This document shows positions 1 through 7,279 of a stretch of DNA of 10,150 nt, one piece after another (positions within the stretch are counted from its first letter, which is position 1; each line of letters starts with the position of its first letter). The notes below the pieces were generated by a model that was not told the origin of the DNA, searched no databases, and worked only from the letters and a program-made list of their open reading frames with translations. The position numbers and the translations under genes were made by a program. Origin of the DNA: a candidate division GN15 bacterium (GTDB taxonomy: Bacteria > Zixibacteria > MSB-5A5 > GN15 > FEB-12); assembly GCA_014729205.1 (NCBI GenBank), contig WJKG01000287.1, positions 1 to 10,150 of the forward strand. Direction: 5' to 3'.

Positions 1-625
1 CGAAGAAAGTGACGAGCAGGAAGATAGCTTTGTCCTCCAGCATCCCGTGCCGCTGAAAGACCTTGTTGCTGAACTCGGCCAGCCCCCCGAACGCGAACAG
101 TAGAAGCAGCGAGAGCTTCAGGCCGCGCTTTAGGCGATCGGCGGGGCGGTTGATCAGCACTATCGAACCCACCGCCAGCGCAATCCCCACCCACTGAATC
201 GTCCGCGGTATCTCCTGCCACAGGATCAACGAGAGTGACATCGGCACCAATATACCCAGCTTGGCGAACGCGCCGGGCAGACTGACGCCGTGATTGCGGA
301 CGCTTATCTGATAGTAGATGAAAGCCAGAAAGAAGAACACCCCCGCCACCAGGCCGACACAGACGGCCCAGGCCTGGCTGGCAGTGTCGGTGAGCTGGTC
401 GGCCCGGCCGACAACGGCCCCGGCCAACCTCGGGAGGGCGTCGATAACCGCCGCCGGCGACGGAAACGAATGCCCTGCAGCGACAACCGTGACTATGGCC
501 GTGATGCATGCTGTGACGTAGTTGGTGGTGGTGACCGCATAGCGATTCATGTCGCGCGTTTCGCTGATGCGAAATATGAGCGCGATGGATGCGCTGCAGC
601 CAATGGCCAGGATCAGGAACAGCAT
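1..625 (-). CDS. EamA/DMT-family permease, C-terminus cut off by the window edge
   Basis: Inner-membrane protein resembling drug/metabolite transporter (EamA) permeases; the substrate cannot be told from sequence. Translating the minus strand from ATG 625 gives 208 residues without a stop, up to the window edge. Hydrophobic segments lie at about 1-18, 34-50, 86-105, 117-136, 143-158 and 169-185, with a seventh starting near 199. The stretch around residues 113-160 (SLPGAFAKLGILVP, then QWVGIALAVGSIVLINRP) has the usual end-of-first-repeat EamA look: a helix, a short loop with a glutamate (WQEIP), then a helix ending in a basic loop. The second repeat begins near residue 168. The loop between helices 2 and 3 (about 50-85) is long and polar for this family. 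An in-frame stop 21 nt upstream leaves only ATG 625 (or a CTG) as start, and no good ribosome site is seen. The helicase gene ends 29 nt upstream on the same strand, so co-transcription is likely. Family confident, function not. Confidence 0.8.
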   Translation of the reverse strand, partial: MLFLILAIGCSASIALIFRISETRDMNRYAVTTTNYVTACITAIVTVVAAGHSFPSPAAVIDALPRLAGAVVGRADQLTDTASQAWAVCVGLVAGVFFFLAFIYYQISVRNHGVSLPGAFAKLGILVPMSLSLILWQEIPRTIQWVGIALAVGSIVLINRPADRLKRGLKLSLLLLFAFGGLAEFSNKVFQRHGMLEDKAIFLLVTFF

Positions 626-654
626 GGCATCAAGGGCCAGGGACCGTCAAAGGT

Positions 655-2172
655 TCATGAACCTCTGGACGAACCCGAGCCACCGCCTTTGGGCCTGTGT
701 CGCGGTCGACGCTTCTCGGGCGACTTCTTGGCGCTGGGTGGCCGATAGTCTACCGGCTCGGGGGCCTGCTGGGGCGACTGGAGCGTCTCCTGGTAGTAAT
801 CATCGAGCAGCATTGACATGATAGAATGGTCATCACCCTCGGCGATGGCCTCCGCCAGCGGTGCGAAGCGCTGCATGCGCTCGACCTGCACCCGATCGCG
901 ATTTCGCAGTCGCGCCTCCAGGGCCACAAGCAGACGCTCGGAAACGATGCGCTGCACATCGGCCTCGGATGGTGGCTTTTTCTCCAGCAGGTCTATTTCA
1001 TAGCGAGCGGCAATCCGCCGCAGTTGCGTGAGCTGTTCACCGGACACCAGCGATATGTTGACACCACTGGCACCCGCGCGGCCGGTACGTCCGGCGCGAT
1101 GGATGTACGCCTCGGGATCTTCGGGTGGCTCGTACTGGATAACATGCGACAAAGCCGGGATATCCAGACCGCGGGCGGCCAGGTCAGTGGCCACGAGGAA
1201 TTTCAACCGCGCCTGCTTGAGTCGCTGCAGGAGCTTCTCGCGCTTTTTCTGGGGGAGGTCGGCACTGAGTTCGTCGGCGTCATAGCCAAACCGCTTGAGC
1301 ACGACAGATACATAGTGCACCATCTGCTTCGTGTTGCAGAATATAAGCGCTGAGGTGGGGTTTTCTACCTCGATCAGCCGCACCAGGGCACGATCCTTTT
1401 CCATGGGCGCTACATTGTAGAACGCCTGCTCGGTCTGCGGTACATGGACTACATCGCGCGACAGACTGAGCATCTGCGGCTGTGTGAGAAACTCCCCCGC
1501 CAGCGCCATCACGTGTGGCGGGAAGGTGGCGCTGAACATGTAGGCGTTACTCAGACGGCGTGGGAGGTATTTCTTGATCTCTTTCATGTCGGGATAGAAG
1601 CCCATCGACAGCATTCGATCGGCCTCATCGAACACCAGGATTTCCAGCCCGTCCAGCTTGAGTGTACCTCGCAGCAGGTGATCCAGGATGCGTCCCGGCG
1701 TGCCAACAACGATATGCGCGCCCTTCTTGAAAGCATCGATCTGCGGACCGTAACCGACACCACCGTAGACAGCAACAGAGCGTACCCCGCTGTCGCCGGC
1801 AAGCATCTTGCACTCACTGTACACCTGGCCGGCCAGTTCCCGGGTGGGTACCAGCACCATCGCCTGCGTCTCGTTGCGTTTGGGTTCGATGCGGTGCAGG
1901 ATGGGCATCACAAAGGCGCCGGTTTTGCCGCTACCGGTGCGCGACTGCACCATCATATCACGCCCCGCGAGGATGTACGGCAGGGTCTTGGCCTGCACCG
2001 GCATGAGTTCGTCCCAGCCGGCCCGTTCGGCCGCCTTTCGGATGGCATCCGGCAGCTCTTTCAGGGTGACTTCCGGGAGGGCATCCTCCGGTTCGACTAC
2101 GTGCTCCTCGCGCTCTCTCTTCTCGGCGGGAGTCAGTTCTTGTGGCTTAGCGTTCTTTTTCGCTCGTCTCAT
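655..2172 (-). CDS. DEAD-box ATP-dependent RNA helicase
   Basis: Cytoplasmic RNA helicase of superfamily 2, which uses ATP to unwind short RNA duplexes and remodel RNA-protein complexes, for example in ribosome assembly, RNA decay or cold response. All core motifs are visible in the 505-residue product: Q-motif region GWDELMPVQ (52-60), Walker A SRTGSGKT (77-84), PTRELA (109-114), GTPGR (157-161), DEAD (182-185), SAT (214-216), FCNT (278-281), ATDLAARGLD (328-337) and HRAGRTGR (358-365). The helicase core ends near residue 380. A C-terminal extension ends in a basic, Gly/Ser-rich tail (about 480-505) typical of RNA-binding tails. The frame stays open to 2295, but the extra 41 residues do not look like family sequence. 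ATG 2172 starts at a lysine/arginine-rich N-terminus and has a GGGA-containing upstream stretch, so I chose it. Which paralogue it is (RhlE, DeaD, CshA-like) cannot be decided. It is divergent from tex and probably leads a unit with the downstream permease. Confidence 0.95.
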   Translation of the reverse strand: MRRAKKNAKPQELTPAEKREREEHVVEPEDALPEVTLKELPDAIRKAAERAGWDELMPVQAKTLPYILAGRDMMVQSRTGSGKTGAFVMPILHRIEPKRNETQAMVLVPTRELAGQVYSECKMLAGDSGVRSVAVYGGVGYGPQIDAFKKGAHIVVGTPGRILDHLLRGTLKLDGLEILVFDEADRMLSMGFYPDMKEIKKYLPRRLSNAYMFSATFPPHVMALAGEFLTQPQMLSLSRDVVHVPQTEQAFYNVAPMEKDRALVRLIEVENPTSALIFCNTKQMVHYVSVVLKRFGYDADELSADLPQKKREKLLQRLKQARLKFLVATDLAARGLDIPALSHVIQYEPPEDPEAYIHRAGRTGRAGASGVNISLVSGEQLTQLRRIAARYEIDLLEKKPPSEADVQRIVSERLLVALEARLRNRDRVQVERMQRFAPLAEAIAEGDDHSIMSMLLDDYYQETLQSPQQAPEPVDYRPPSAKKSPEKRRPRHRPKGGGSGSSRGS

Positions 2173-2287
2173 AGGTCCCGATCTTCTTCGTGTTACCCCC
2201 TGGTTACTATCAGCGCTCAAAGTAATGGTTTCAGCACGGCTTGTACAGTACGAAATACAATGGCGCGCAACAGAATAACATACACTT

Positions 2288-2319
2288 GCAGTCACTGCTT
2301 GCTAACTGCGATTCACTGC
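2288..2319. repeat. Phased ACTGC repeats over the tex promoter
   Basis: ACTGC occurs at 2294-2298, 2305-2309 and 2315-2319, that is, at 11- and 10-bp steps. An inverted copy GCAGT at 2288-2292 forms an 11-bp palindrome with the first repeat. The repeats cover the -35 flank and the spacer of the candidate tex promoter, where a repressor or activator could bind. No known regulator is matched. Confidence 0.4.
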
Positions 2320-2326
2320 GTATTAT
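2299..2326 (+). promoter_or_regulatory. Candidate sigma70-type promoter of tex
   Basis: A -35 like TTGCTA (2299-2304) is separated by 16 bp from a -10 like TATTAT (2321-2326). Transcription would start near 2332 and give a leader of about 28 nt containing the tex ribosome site. The match is by eye only; both hexamers match the E. coli consensus well, but the sigma factors of this organism are unknown. Confidence 0.45.
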
Positions 2327-2359
2327 TGGGGTGTACCCACAACGAGAGAGATTGTTTCG

Positions 2360-4501
2360 ATGACAGATTACACGACCAGAATAGCGCAGGAACTGAGCAT
2401 ACGGCCCAACCAGGTTGACGGCACGATCAGGCTTCTCGATGATGAAGCCACCGTTCCCTTCATAGCCCGTTACCGCAAGGAAGCCACCGGCGGGCTGGAC
2501 GAAGTGGCCATCACCACCATACGCGACCGGCTGGTGCAATTGCGGGCGCTCGATGAGCGCCGGGAGGCGATTGTCAAGTCGCTCACAGAGCGTGAACTGC
2601 TAACCGATGAGTTGCAGGATCAACTCGAGTCGTGCGAGACAATGGCACAACTGGAGGATGTCTACCTGCCATACCGACCGAAACGCCGGACTCGCGCGAC
2701 CATCGCCCGCGAGAAAGGCCTCGAGCCGCTGGCGGAGTTGTTGTTTGGACAGGACAACATCAATGTCGAGAAGGCCGCTGGCGACTATATCGACCCGGAG
2801 AAGGATGTCGCCGATGTCGAGCAGGCTCTCGCCGGAGCGCGAGATATAATCGCCGAGTGGGTCAACGAGGATACCGATGCACGCGGGCGGCTTCGTGCCA
2901 TGTTCGAGCGGGAGGCAATGATCACGTCCAAGCTCAACCGCGGACAGGAGGAAGCGGGAGCCAAGTATCGGGACTATTTCGAATGGCATGAACTGGCCAA
3001 CCAGGCACCCTCGCACCGCCTGCTGGCCATGTTCCGTGGTGAGCGTGAGGGCGTACTGCGGTTGTCGATTGCGCCCGAAAAGGACCGCGCGCTGGACCTG
3101 TTGTGGGGCATCTTCCTGATTGGTGCCAATGCCGCCACACAGCAGGTGCGGGATGCTGTTGCTGACAGCTACGATCGGTTGCTGCGACCGGCCATGGAAA
3201 CGGAGTGGCGTGGTATCCTCAAGGAGCGTGCCGACCAGGAGGCAATTCGAATCTTCTGCGAGAACGTGCGCGAGCTGCTTCTGGCACCACCGCTGGGTCG
3301 CAAGCGGATCCTGGCGATCGATCCCGGTTTCCGCACCGGCTGCAAGGTAGTCTGCCTGAATCATCATGGCTCCCTGGAACATCATGACACGATCTTCCCC
3401 CACGAGAAGAATGAGCGTGGAGAGCGCGCCGCGCAGACGATCCGACATCTGGTTGAGCGATTCACAATCGAGGTGATCGCCATTGGTAACGGCACGGCGG
3501 GACGGGAGACGGAGCAGTTTGTCAAGGAGCTCCGGCTCGGGGACGAGGTCGGGATAGTGATGGTGAACGAGGCCGGTGCCTCCGTGTACTCCGCGAGCGA
3601 GGTGGCTCGCGATGAGTTCCCCGACAAGGATGTGACAGTGCGCGGTGCGGTGAGTATCGGCAGGCGGTTGATGGACCCGCTGGCGGAGTTGGTGAAGATC
3701 GATCCCAAGGCTATCGGTGTCGGGCAGTACCAGCACGATGTGGACCAGAAGGCGTTGCGCTCAGCGCTCGATGATACCGTGCTCAGTTGCGTTAACAATG
3801 TCGGTGTGGAGCTCAATTCGGCCAGCCAGCAGCTTCTGGCGTATGTGTCCGGACTGGGTCCGCACCTGGCCAAACAGATCGTGAACTGGCGGGAGGAGCA
3901 TGGTTCGTTTGGCAGCCGCGATGACTTGCTGAAGGTTCCGCGACTGGGGCCGAAGGCGTTCGAGCAGGCAGCCGGTTTCCTGCGTATAGCAGAGGCAGCC
4001 AATCCACTGGATCGCAGCGCGGTGCACCCGGAGAGCTATCCCGTGGTCCAGAAGATGGCGCGCGATCTGCAATGCGATATTGAAGCCCTGGTTCAGAATG
4101 AGACCCTCAGGCAGCGTATCGATGTCAACCGTTACGTTTCTGAGCGGGTTGGACTACCTACATTGCAGGACATTATGAGTGAACTCGACCGGCCGGGGCG
4201 CGACCCGCGCGCATCGTTCGAGCCGTTCGCCTTCTCGCAGGCGGTGACCGGAATTGAAGATGTGCAATCGGGCATGACACTACCGGGAATCGTCACGAAT
4301 GTCACTGCCTTTGGGGCGTTTGTCGATATCGGGGTGCACCAGGACGGTTTGGTGCATATCAGTGAGCTTGCCGATCAGTATGTCTCCGATCCCAATGACA
4401 TCGTCCGGGTCCAGCAGCGCGTAACGGTGCACGTTCTCGATGTCGATCTGGAACGTCGGCGGATAGCATTGTCGATGCGTCGTCAATCACGCGAGAACTA
4501 G
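2360..4501 (+). CDS. tex: Tex-family RNA-binding transcription accessory protein
   Basis: Tex (YhgF/YdcI family) is a conserved cytoplasmic nucleic-acid-binding protein linked to transcription and RNA quality control, structurally related to eukaryotic Spt6. The 713-residue product is complete and close to the shorter Gram-positive YdcI proteins; it lacks the extra tail after the S1 domain found in some proteobacterial homologues. Visible parts: helical Tex_N region (about 1-190); RNase H-like YqgF domain from about 315 (AIDPGFRTGCK 319-329, AIGNGTAGRETE 374-385, VNEAGASVYSASE 402-414); the family block RGAVSIGRRLMDPL (428-441) followed by GVGQYQHDVDQ (453-463); tandem helix-hairpin-helix (about 494-545, YVSGLGPHLA and VPRLGPKAF); and a C-terminal S1 RNA-binding domain (about 636-707, GIVTNVTAFGAFVDIG and GLVHISEL). 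The ATG is preceded by GAGAGAG at 9 nt. It is divergent from the helicase and convergent with the BrkB-family gene, only 30 bp away, where no clear terminator is seen. Confidence 0.97.
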   Translation: MTDYTTRIAQELSIRPNQVDGTIRLLDDEATVPFIARYRKEATGGLDEVAITTIRDRLVQLRALDERREAIVKSLTERELLTDELQDQLESCETMAQLEDVYLPYRPKRRTRATIAREKGLEPLAELLFGQDNINVEKAAGDYIDPEKDVADVEQALAGARDIIAEWVNEDTDARGRLRAMFEREAMITSKLNRGQEEAGAKYRDYFEWHELANQAPSHRLLAMFRGEREGVLRLSIAPEKDRALDLLWGIFLIGANAATQQVRDAVADSYDRLLRPAMETEWRGILKERADQEAIRIFCENVRELLLAPPLGRKRILAIDPGFRTGCKVVCLNHHGSLEHHDTIFPHEKNERGERAAQTIRHLVERFTIEVIAIGNGTAGRETEQFVKELRLGDEVGIVMVNEAGASVYSASEVARDEFPDKDVTVRGAVSIGRRLMDPLAELVKIDPKAIGVGQYQHDVDQKALRSALDDTVLSCVNNVGVELNSASQQLLAYVSGLGPHLAKQIVNWREEHGSFGSRDDLLKVPRLGPKAFEQAAGFLRIAEAANPLDRSAVHPESYPVVQKMARDLQCDIEALVQNETLRQRIDVNRYVSERVGLPTLQDIMSELDRPGRDPRASFEPFAFSQAVTGIEDVQSGMTLPGIVTNVTAFGAFVDIGVHQDGLVHISELADQYVSDPNDIVRVQQRVTVHVLDVDLERRRIALSMRRQSREN

Positions 4502-4531
4502 CCTTTGGGCACGCGTTTGACGCCTCGGTGA

Positions 4532-5440
4532 CTAATCATCCAGATCCCACGGGAAAAAGCGGAACTTGCCACGACCGGGGGGCTTGATCTGGTGGTGGCG
4601 TTCGTGCAGGAGCTGGCCGAATTCGGCACCGATTACGAACACGATTGAACTGTAGTAAATCCAGAAGACAATTGCGATACCAACCAGGTAGGCGCCATAG
4701 ATGCGGCGCAGGTTGGCGGCGTTGGCCAGGTAGAAACCGAACAATTCCTTGGCAACTACCCAGAGAATGGCGGTGGCCATGGCACTGGCGAAGGCGGCAC
4801 GCTTGGGGGGGCGTTTCGATGGCACCATGTAAAAGATGAACAGGAAGGCCAGCATGATCAAAACGAACTGGCCAAGCCAGATGGCCGAATCGACAAGGAG
4901 CCCGGGATCAAACGGTGCTAAGACAGCAATCTTCTCGGTCAGGCGGTGGACCACACTGAGTAACGGGAACACGGTTGTAGACAGCAGGAAGTAAGTCAGC
5001 ACCATAAGGACCAGGCCAAAATCGCGGAGCTTGGAGACGAATATGGACTCATCGGTTTGTGTCTTGTAAATCTGATGCAGTATAGTACGCATGGCGCCAA
5101 ACAGTCCCGACGAGGCAAACAGCAGACCGAAGAAGCCCAGGGCACCGGCAAGGCGTTTGTACATTGTGAATTCCTTGATTCGCTGCAGTACGATATCCTT
5201 GAGGAATTCGGCGTATTCAGGGTACGGGATGGCCTGGTCGATGAAGTTGGTAATATCCTGAGTGATTGACTCCCGGGTCAGGAGCAGCCCTACCACCGCG
5301 AAAACAATCAACACCAATGGCACCATGCAGATCAGCAGGGAGAATGCCAATCCACCGGAGACCAGGAAGATGTGATGGTCATCGGCACGGTTGTAGACCC
5401 CGCCGATGTAGTACTTGATGGTTTGCCAGATCGACTTCAG
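4532..5440 (-). CDS. YihY/BrkB-family integral membrane protein, probable CTG start
   Basis: Polytopic inner-membrane protein of the YihY/virulence-factor-BrkB family (once misnamed ribonuclease BN); its biochemical role is not settled. About six membrane segments are visible at residues 26-53, 98-115, 138-160, 186-207, 215-238 and 247-275 (counted from the proposed CTG). The family's C-terminal block is clear (RIYGAYLVGIAIVFWIYY, then GAEFGQLL), as is the N-terminal block FLVSGGLAFSLL. The tail is basic and aromatic. Start choice is the problem. TTG 5350 is the only standard start near the N-terminus, but it cuts through the first conserved helix. The frame upstream encodes a family-like N-terminus (LKSIWQTIKYYIGG, then DDHHIFLVSGG) and has no ATG, GTG or TTG before the MscS stop at 5456-5458. 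I place the start at CTG 5440, 11 nt after AGGAGG (5452-5457), which overlaps that stop codon. It follows the MscS gene in the same frame, so the two are probably co-transcribed and translationally coupled. Confidence 0.85.
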   Translation of the reverse strand: MKSIWQTIKYYIGGVYNRADDHHIFLVSGGLAFSLLICMVPLVLIVFAVVGLLLTRESITQDITNFIDQAIPYPEYAEFLKDIVLQRIKEFTMYKRLAGALGFFGLLFASSGLFGAMRTILHQIYKTQTDESIFVSKLRDFGLVLMVLTYFLLSTTVFPLLSVVHRLTEKIAVLAPFDPGLLVDSAIWLGQFVLIMLAFLFIFYMVPSKRPPKRAAFASAMATAILWVVAKELFGFYLANAANLRRIYGAYLVGIAIVFWIYYSSIVFVIGAEFGQLLHERHHQIKPPGRGKFRFFPWDLDD

Positions 5441-5455
5441 TTTGAAAGCCGCCTC

Positions 5456-6367
5456 CTACTTTTCGCTATTGCCGTTCTTTGCCAGGTGAAGCGGCGGTGC
5501 AGATCCATCCTTGTCCTGCCCCATGTACAACGTCACGTGTGGGAACGGTATCTCTATACCCTTCTGATCAAAAGCAATCTTCATCCGTCGGTTGAACTCG
5601 CGGCCGACATTCCACTGTTGGATCGGCTTGGTCTTGATACGTGCCTTGATCACTACCGCGGAGTCAGCGAATTGATCGACACCGAGAATCTCTATGGGTG
5701 CGAGTATCGACTTGGAGAAGTTCTCGTCGCTACGCAGGTCCTCATCGACCTCCTTCACCACCGTGATGACATCATCGGTGTTTTCACGATAGGCGACTCC
5801 AATATTAAACAGGTAGTAGGAATAATCCTTGGTCATGTTGGTCACCGTGCTGATCTGTCCATTGCGTACGAAATGCACATTGCCGGAGAGATCTCGCAGC
5901 ACGGTATTTCGGAGAGTGACGCGTTCGACAATACCGCCTTGACCGGCAATCTGGACAACATCACCGACGCGGATCTGGTCCTCGATGAGAATGAAGAAGC
6001 CACTGATAACATCGGACACAAGGTGCTGGGCGCCGAAACCGACGGCGACACCAACAATACCGGCGGCGGCGAGCACCGGGCCGATATTGACGCCGAATTG
6101 GCCGAGAACCATCATAACGACAACGGCCACTACCGCTGTGAGGACTATGTAATTGACCAGGGAGCTGAGGGTGTCGGCTCGCTTTTTCATCTCACCATCG
6201 ACCTTCCCCCGCTCCATGAGCGTCCGGAAAAGGCGGTTGACCAGGACTTTCGAGATTCGCAGGACGATGAACGCCACGACTACTATAAGGGCGAGACGCA
6301 ACGCTTTGCCGAGTAGCCAGTCGTAGTCGATGCCCTTGAAGAACTCTGCAATAAAGCTTAGATCCAT
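5456..6367 (-). CDS. MscS-family small-conductance mechanosensitive channel
   Basis: Inner-membrane channel of the MscS family, which opens under membrane tension to release solutes on hypo-osmotic shock. The 303-residue length fits the short E. coli MscS type. Membrane segments lie at about 22-37 (TM1) and 70-88 (TM2), with the pore helix TM3 at about 94-122 carrying the expected Gly/Ala packing pattern (AAAGIVGVAVGFGAQHLVSD). The beta domain follows with FFILIEDQIRVGDVVQI (124-140) and the loop VERVTLRNTVLRDLSGN (147-163), then the C-terminal alpha/beta domain and IPFPHVTLY (273-281), a common MscS ending. Start ATG 6367 has AAGGAAG 6 nt upstream, a strong ribosome site. A candidate promoter lies about 80-105 bp upstream. 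The gene ends in TAG exactly where the BrkB-family frame opens. Confidence 0.95.
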   Translation of the reverse strand: MDLSFIAEFFKGIDYDWLLGKALRLALIVVVAFIVLRISKVLVNRLFRTLMERGKVDGEMKKRADTLSSLVNYIVLTAVVAVVVMMVLGQFGVNIGPVLAAAGIVGVAVGFGAQHLVSDVISGFFILIEDQIRVGDVVQIAGQGGIVERVTLRNTVLRDLSGNVHFVRNGQISTVTNMTKDYSYYLFNIGVAYRENTDDVITVVKEVDEDLRSDENFSKSILAPIEILGVDQFADSAVVIKARIKTKPIQQWNVGREFNRRMKIAFDQKGIEIPFPHVTLYMGQDKDGSAPPLHLAKNGNSEK

Positions 6368-6443
6368 GTACTGCTTCCTTGTAAAGGGGTTCTGATGGCT
6401 TCACAAGCAGGACCCGCACAGTCTTATGTCGACCCCAAGATGC

Positions 6444-6473
6444 AAGATAATGCGTCGTGGGCTCAACTGGCAA
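6444..6473 (-). promoter_or_regulatory. Candidate promoter of the MscS gene
   Basis: On the minus strand TTGCCA (6473-6468) is 18 bp from TATCTT (6449-6444). These match five and four of six positions of the sigma70 consensus. Transcription would begin near 6437, about 70 nt before the ATG. Judged by eye only. Confidence 0.4.
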
Positions 6474-6545
6474 GCATTCAGCGAGCGAATGGCATGGAGC
6501 AAATGTGTCTCGCTTGCGTCGCCGCGAACTAACAGCTACTTGAGT

Positions 6546-6563
6546 CTGTTAACCACATAACAG
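6546..6563. repeat. Perfect dyad CTGTTA-N6-TAACAG, possible operator
   Basis: Six-base arms at 6546-6551 and 6558-6563 are perfect inverted repeats with a 6-bp spacer. The dyad lies about 57 bp before the start of the four-helix membrane protein gene, in the divergent gap with the MscS gene. The size and spacing suit a dimeric repressor site, but a short dyad can also arise by chance. Confidence 0.3.
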
Positions 6564-6619
6564 GGATCGATTTGAATTGTTCAACAGGGGTCACTGCGCC
6601 CCAAAGGAGACAGGATACC

Positions 6620-7078
6620 GTGCCCGAACTGCTGATTGAATGGATGCCTTTTATACTGCTTGCCAATGTCGCCTCGGGGTTGATGATGGCCGGGATCATC
6701 TGGTTTGTGCAATTCGTGCATTATCCACTCTTTCGAGCGTACGGTGTCGAGGATTTCCGGCTGACCATGCGTAAGCACCAGCAGCGGACGGCGTTTATCG
6801 TTATTCCGATCATGCTGGTGGAGTTGCTTACCTCCCTGATCCTCCTGGTGTGGACACCGGAGAGTATTCCGTTCCGACTGGTTGGAATCAACGCGGCGGT
6901 ATTGGCTGCAATCTGGCTTCTGACATTCCTCGTACAGTCTCCTGTACATCGAAAACTCCTTGACGGCCCGGCAGAAGAACTGACGAAACGACTGGTCAAC
7001 GGGAATCTGGTGCGAGTTGTCTTGTGGTCAGCGCGGGCCGTGACCAGTCTGGCGATGCTGGTTTTCTGGTACAGTTAA
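6620..7078 (+). CDS. Conserved-looking four-helix membrane protein, function unknown
   Basis: I do not recognise a named family with confidence. The product is 152 residues with four predicted membrane helices at about 9-30, 57-77, 84-105 and 128-150, and no signal peptide apart from the first helix. Polar residues near the helix ends stand out: a QFVHYP motif (31-36) after helix 1, KHQQR (52-56) before helix 2, an intramembrane E68, QSPVH (106-110) after helix 3 and an N129/R132 pair at the start of helix 4. These could form a buried site or bind a cofactor, but that is inference. The start is GTG 6620 because AGGAGA (6605-6610) lies 9 nt before it; the frame extends to TTG 6572 without a ribosome site. 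It is flanked by a divergent MscS gene and by folE 201 bp downstream, so the context says little. Confidence 0.75.
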   Translation: MPELLIEWMPFILLANVASGLMMAGIIWFVQFVHYPLFRAYGVEDFRLTMRKHQQRTAFIVIPIMLVELLTSLILLVWTPESIPFRLVGINAAVLAAIWLLTFLVQSPVHRKLLDGPAEELTKRLVNGNLVRVVLWSARAVTSLAMLVFWYS

Positions 7079-7157
7079 GAACACCTGACAAGAGAATCAC
7101 CCCCAAAAACTGAAAATAATCGAACCGAAAGGGAACCATTCTGTCTGCCTCGCAGTT

Positions 7158-7206
7158 CTAGACGATACTTAGACAAATGCAACACAATAAGTCGTTCTTA
7201 TTAGAC
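7158..7206. repeat. Repeated (C/T)TAGAC upstream of folE
   Basis: CTAGAC at 7158-7163, TTAGACA at 7169-7175 and TTAGACA at 7201-7207 share one core and sit 11 and 32 bp apart, close to whole helical turns. They lie in the 201-bp gap before folE, an AT-richer stretch where its promoter should be. I could not assign a clear -35/-10 pair. The rest of the gap shows no gene. Confidence 0.25.
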
Positions 7207-7279
7207 ATTTAGGACACAAACGGACAGCACAGCAGGCAGGACAAGCGCGGTTGCTGTCGGGATGACGAAAGAGGAAACC

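Larger units (their letters stand above)
2173..2359. other. Divergent intergenic region between helicase and tex
   Basis: This gap separates two divergently transcribed genes and should hold both promoters. A plausible promoter for tex and a set of phased ACTGC repeats are listed separately. On the minus strand I found no convincing -35/-10 pair for the helicase. Short open frames in the gap are extensions of the helicase and antisense frames and do not look like proteins. Confidence 0.6.

Noticed and set aside
2173..2295. N-terminal extension of the helicase to 2295 (41 extra residues).
   Set aside because: The extension is Cys/Ser-rich and unlike helicase N-termini, would remove the intergenic space, and ATG 2172 begins a typical basic N-terminus.
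1444..2418. Long plus-strand frame of 324 codons opposite the helicase.
   Set aside because: It lies antisense to all core helicase motifs, has no protein-like pattern and runs into tex. It is a shadow frame of GC-rich coding DNA.
2600..3736. 378-codon minus-strand frame opposite tex.
   Set aside because: Tex is unambiguous on the other strand; the antisense product has no recognisable domain or ribosome site.
4502..4531. Bidirectional terminator between convergent tex and the BrkB-family gene.
   Set aside because: The 30-bp gap has no convincing stem or T-run on either strand.
5372..6316. 314-codon plus-strand frame opposite the MscS gene.
   Set aside because: The MscS match is clear along the whole length of the opposite strand. 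The antisense product is rich in His/Asp with no membrane or domain pattern.
6395..6532. 45-codon frame on the plus strand (MASQAGPAQSY..., with a CLAC motif) between the MscS and four-helix protein genes, preceded by AAAGGGG.
   Set aside because: It starts only 27 bp from the divergent MscS start, overlaps the candidate MscS promoter and matches no family I know. A chance frame is more likely.
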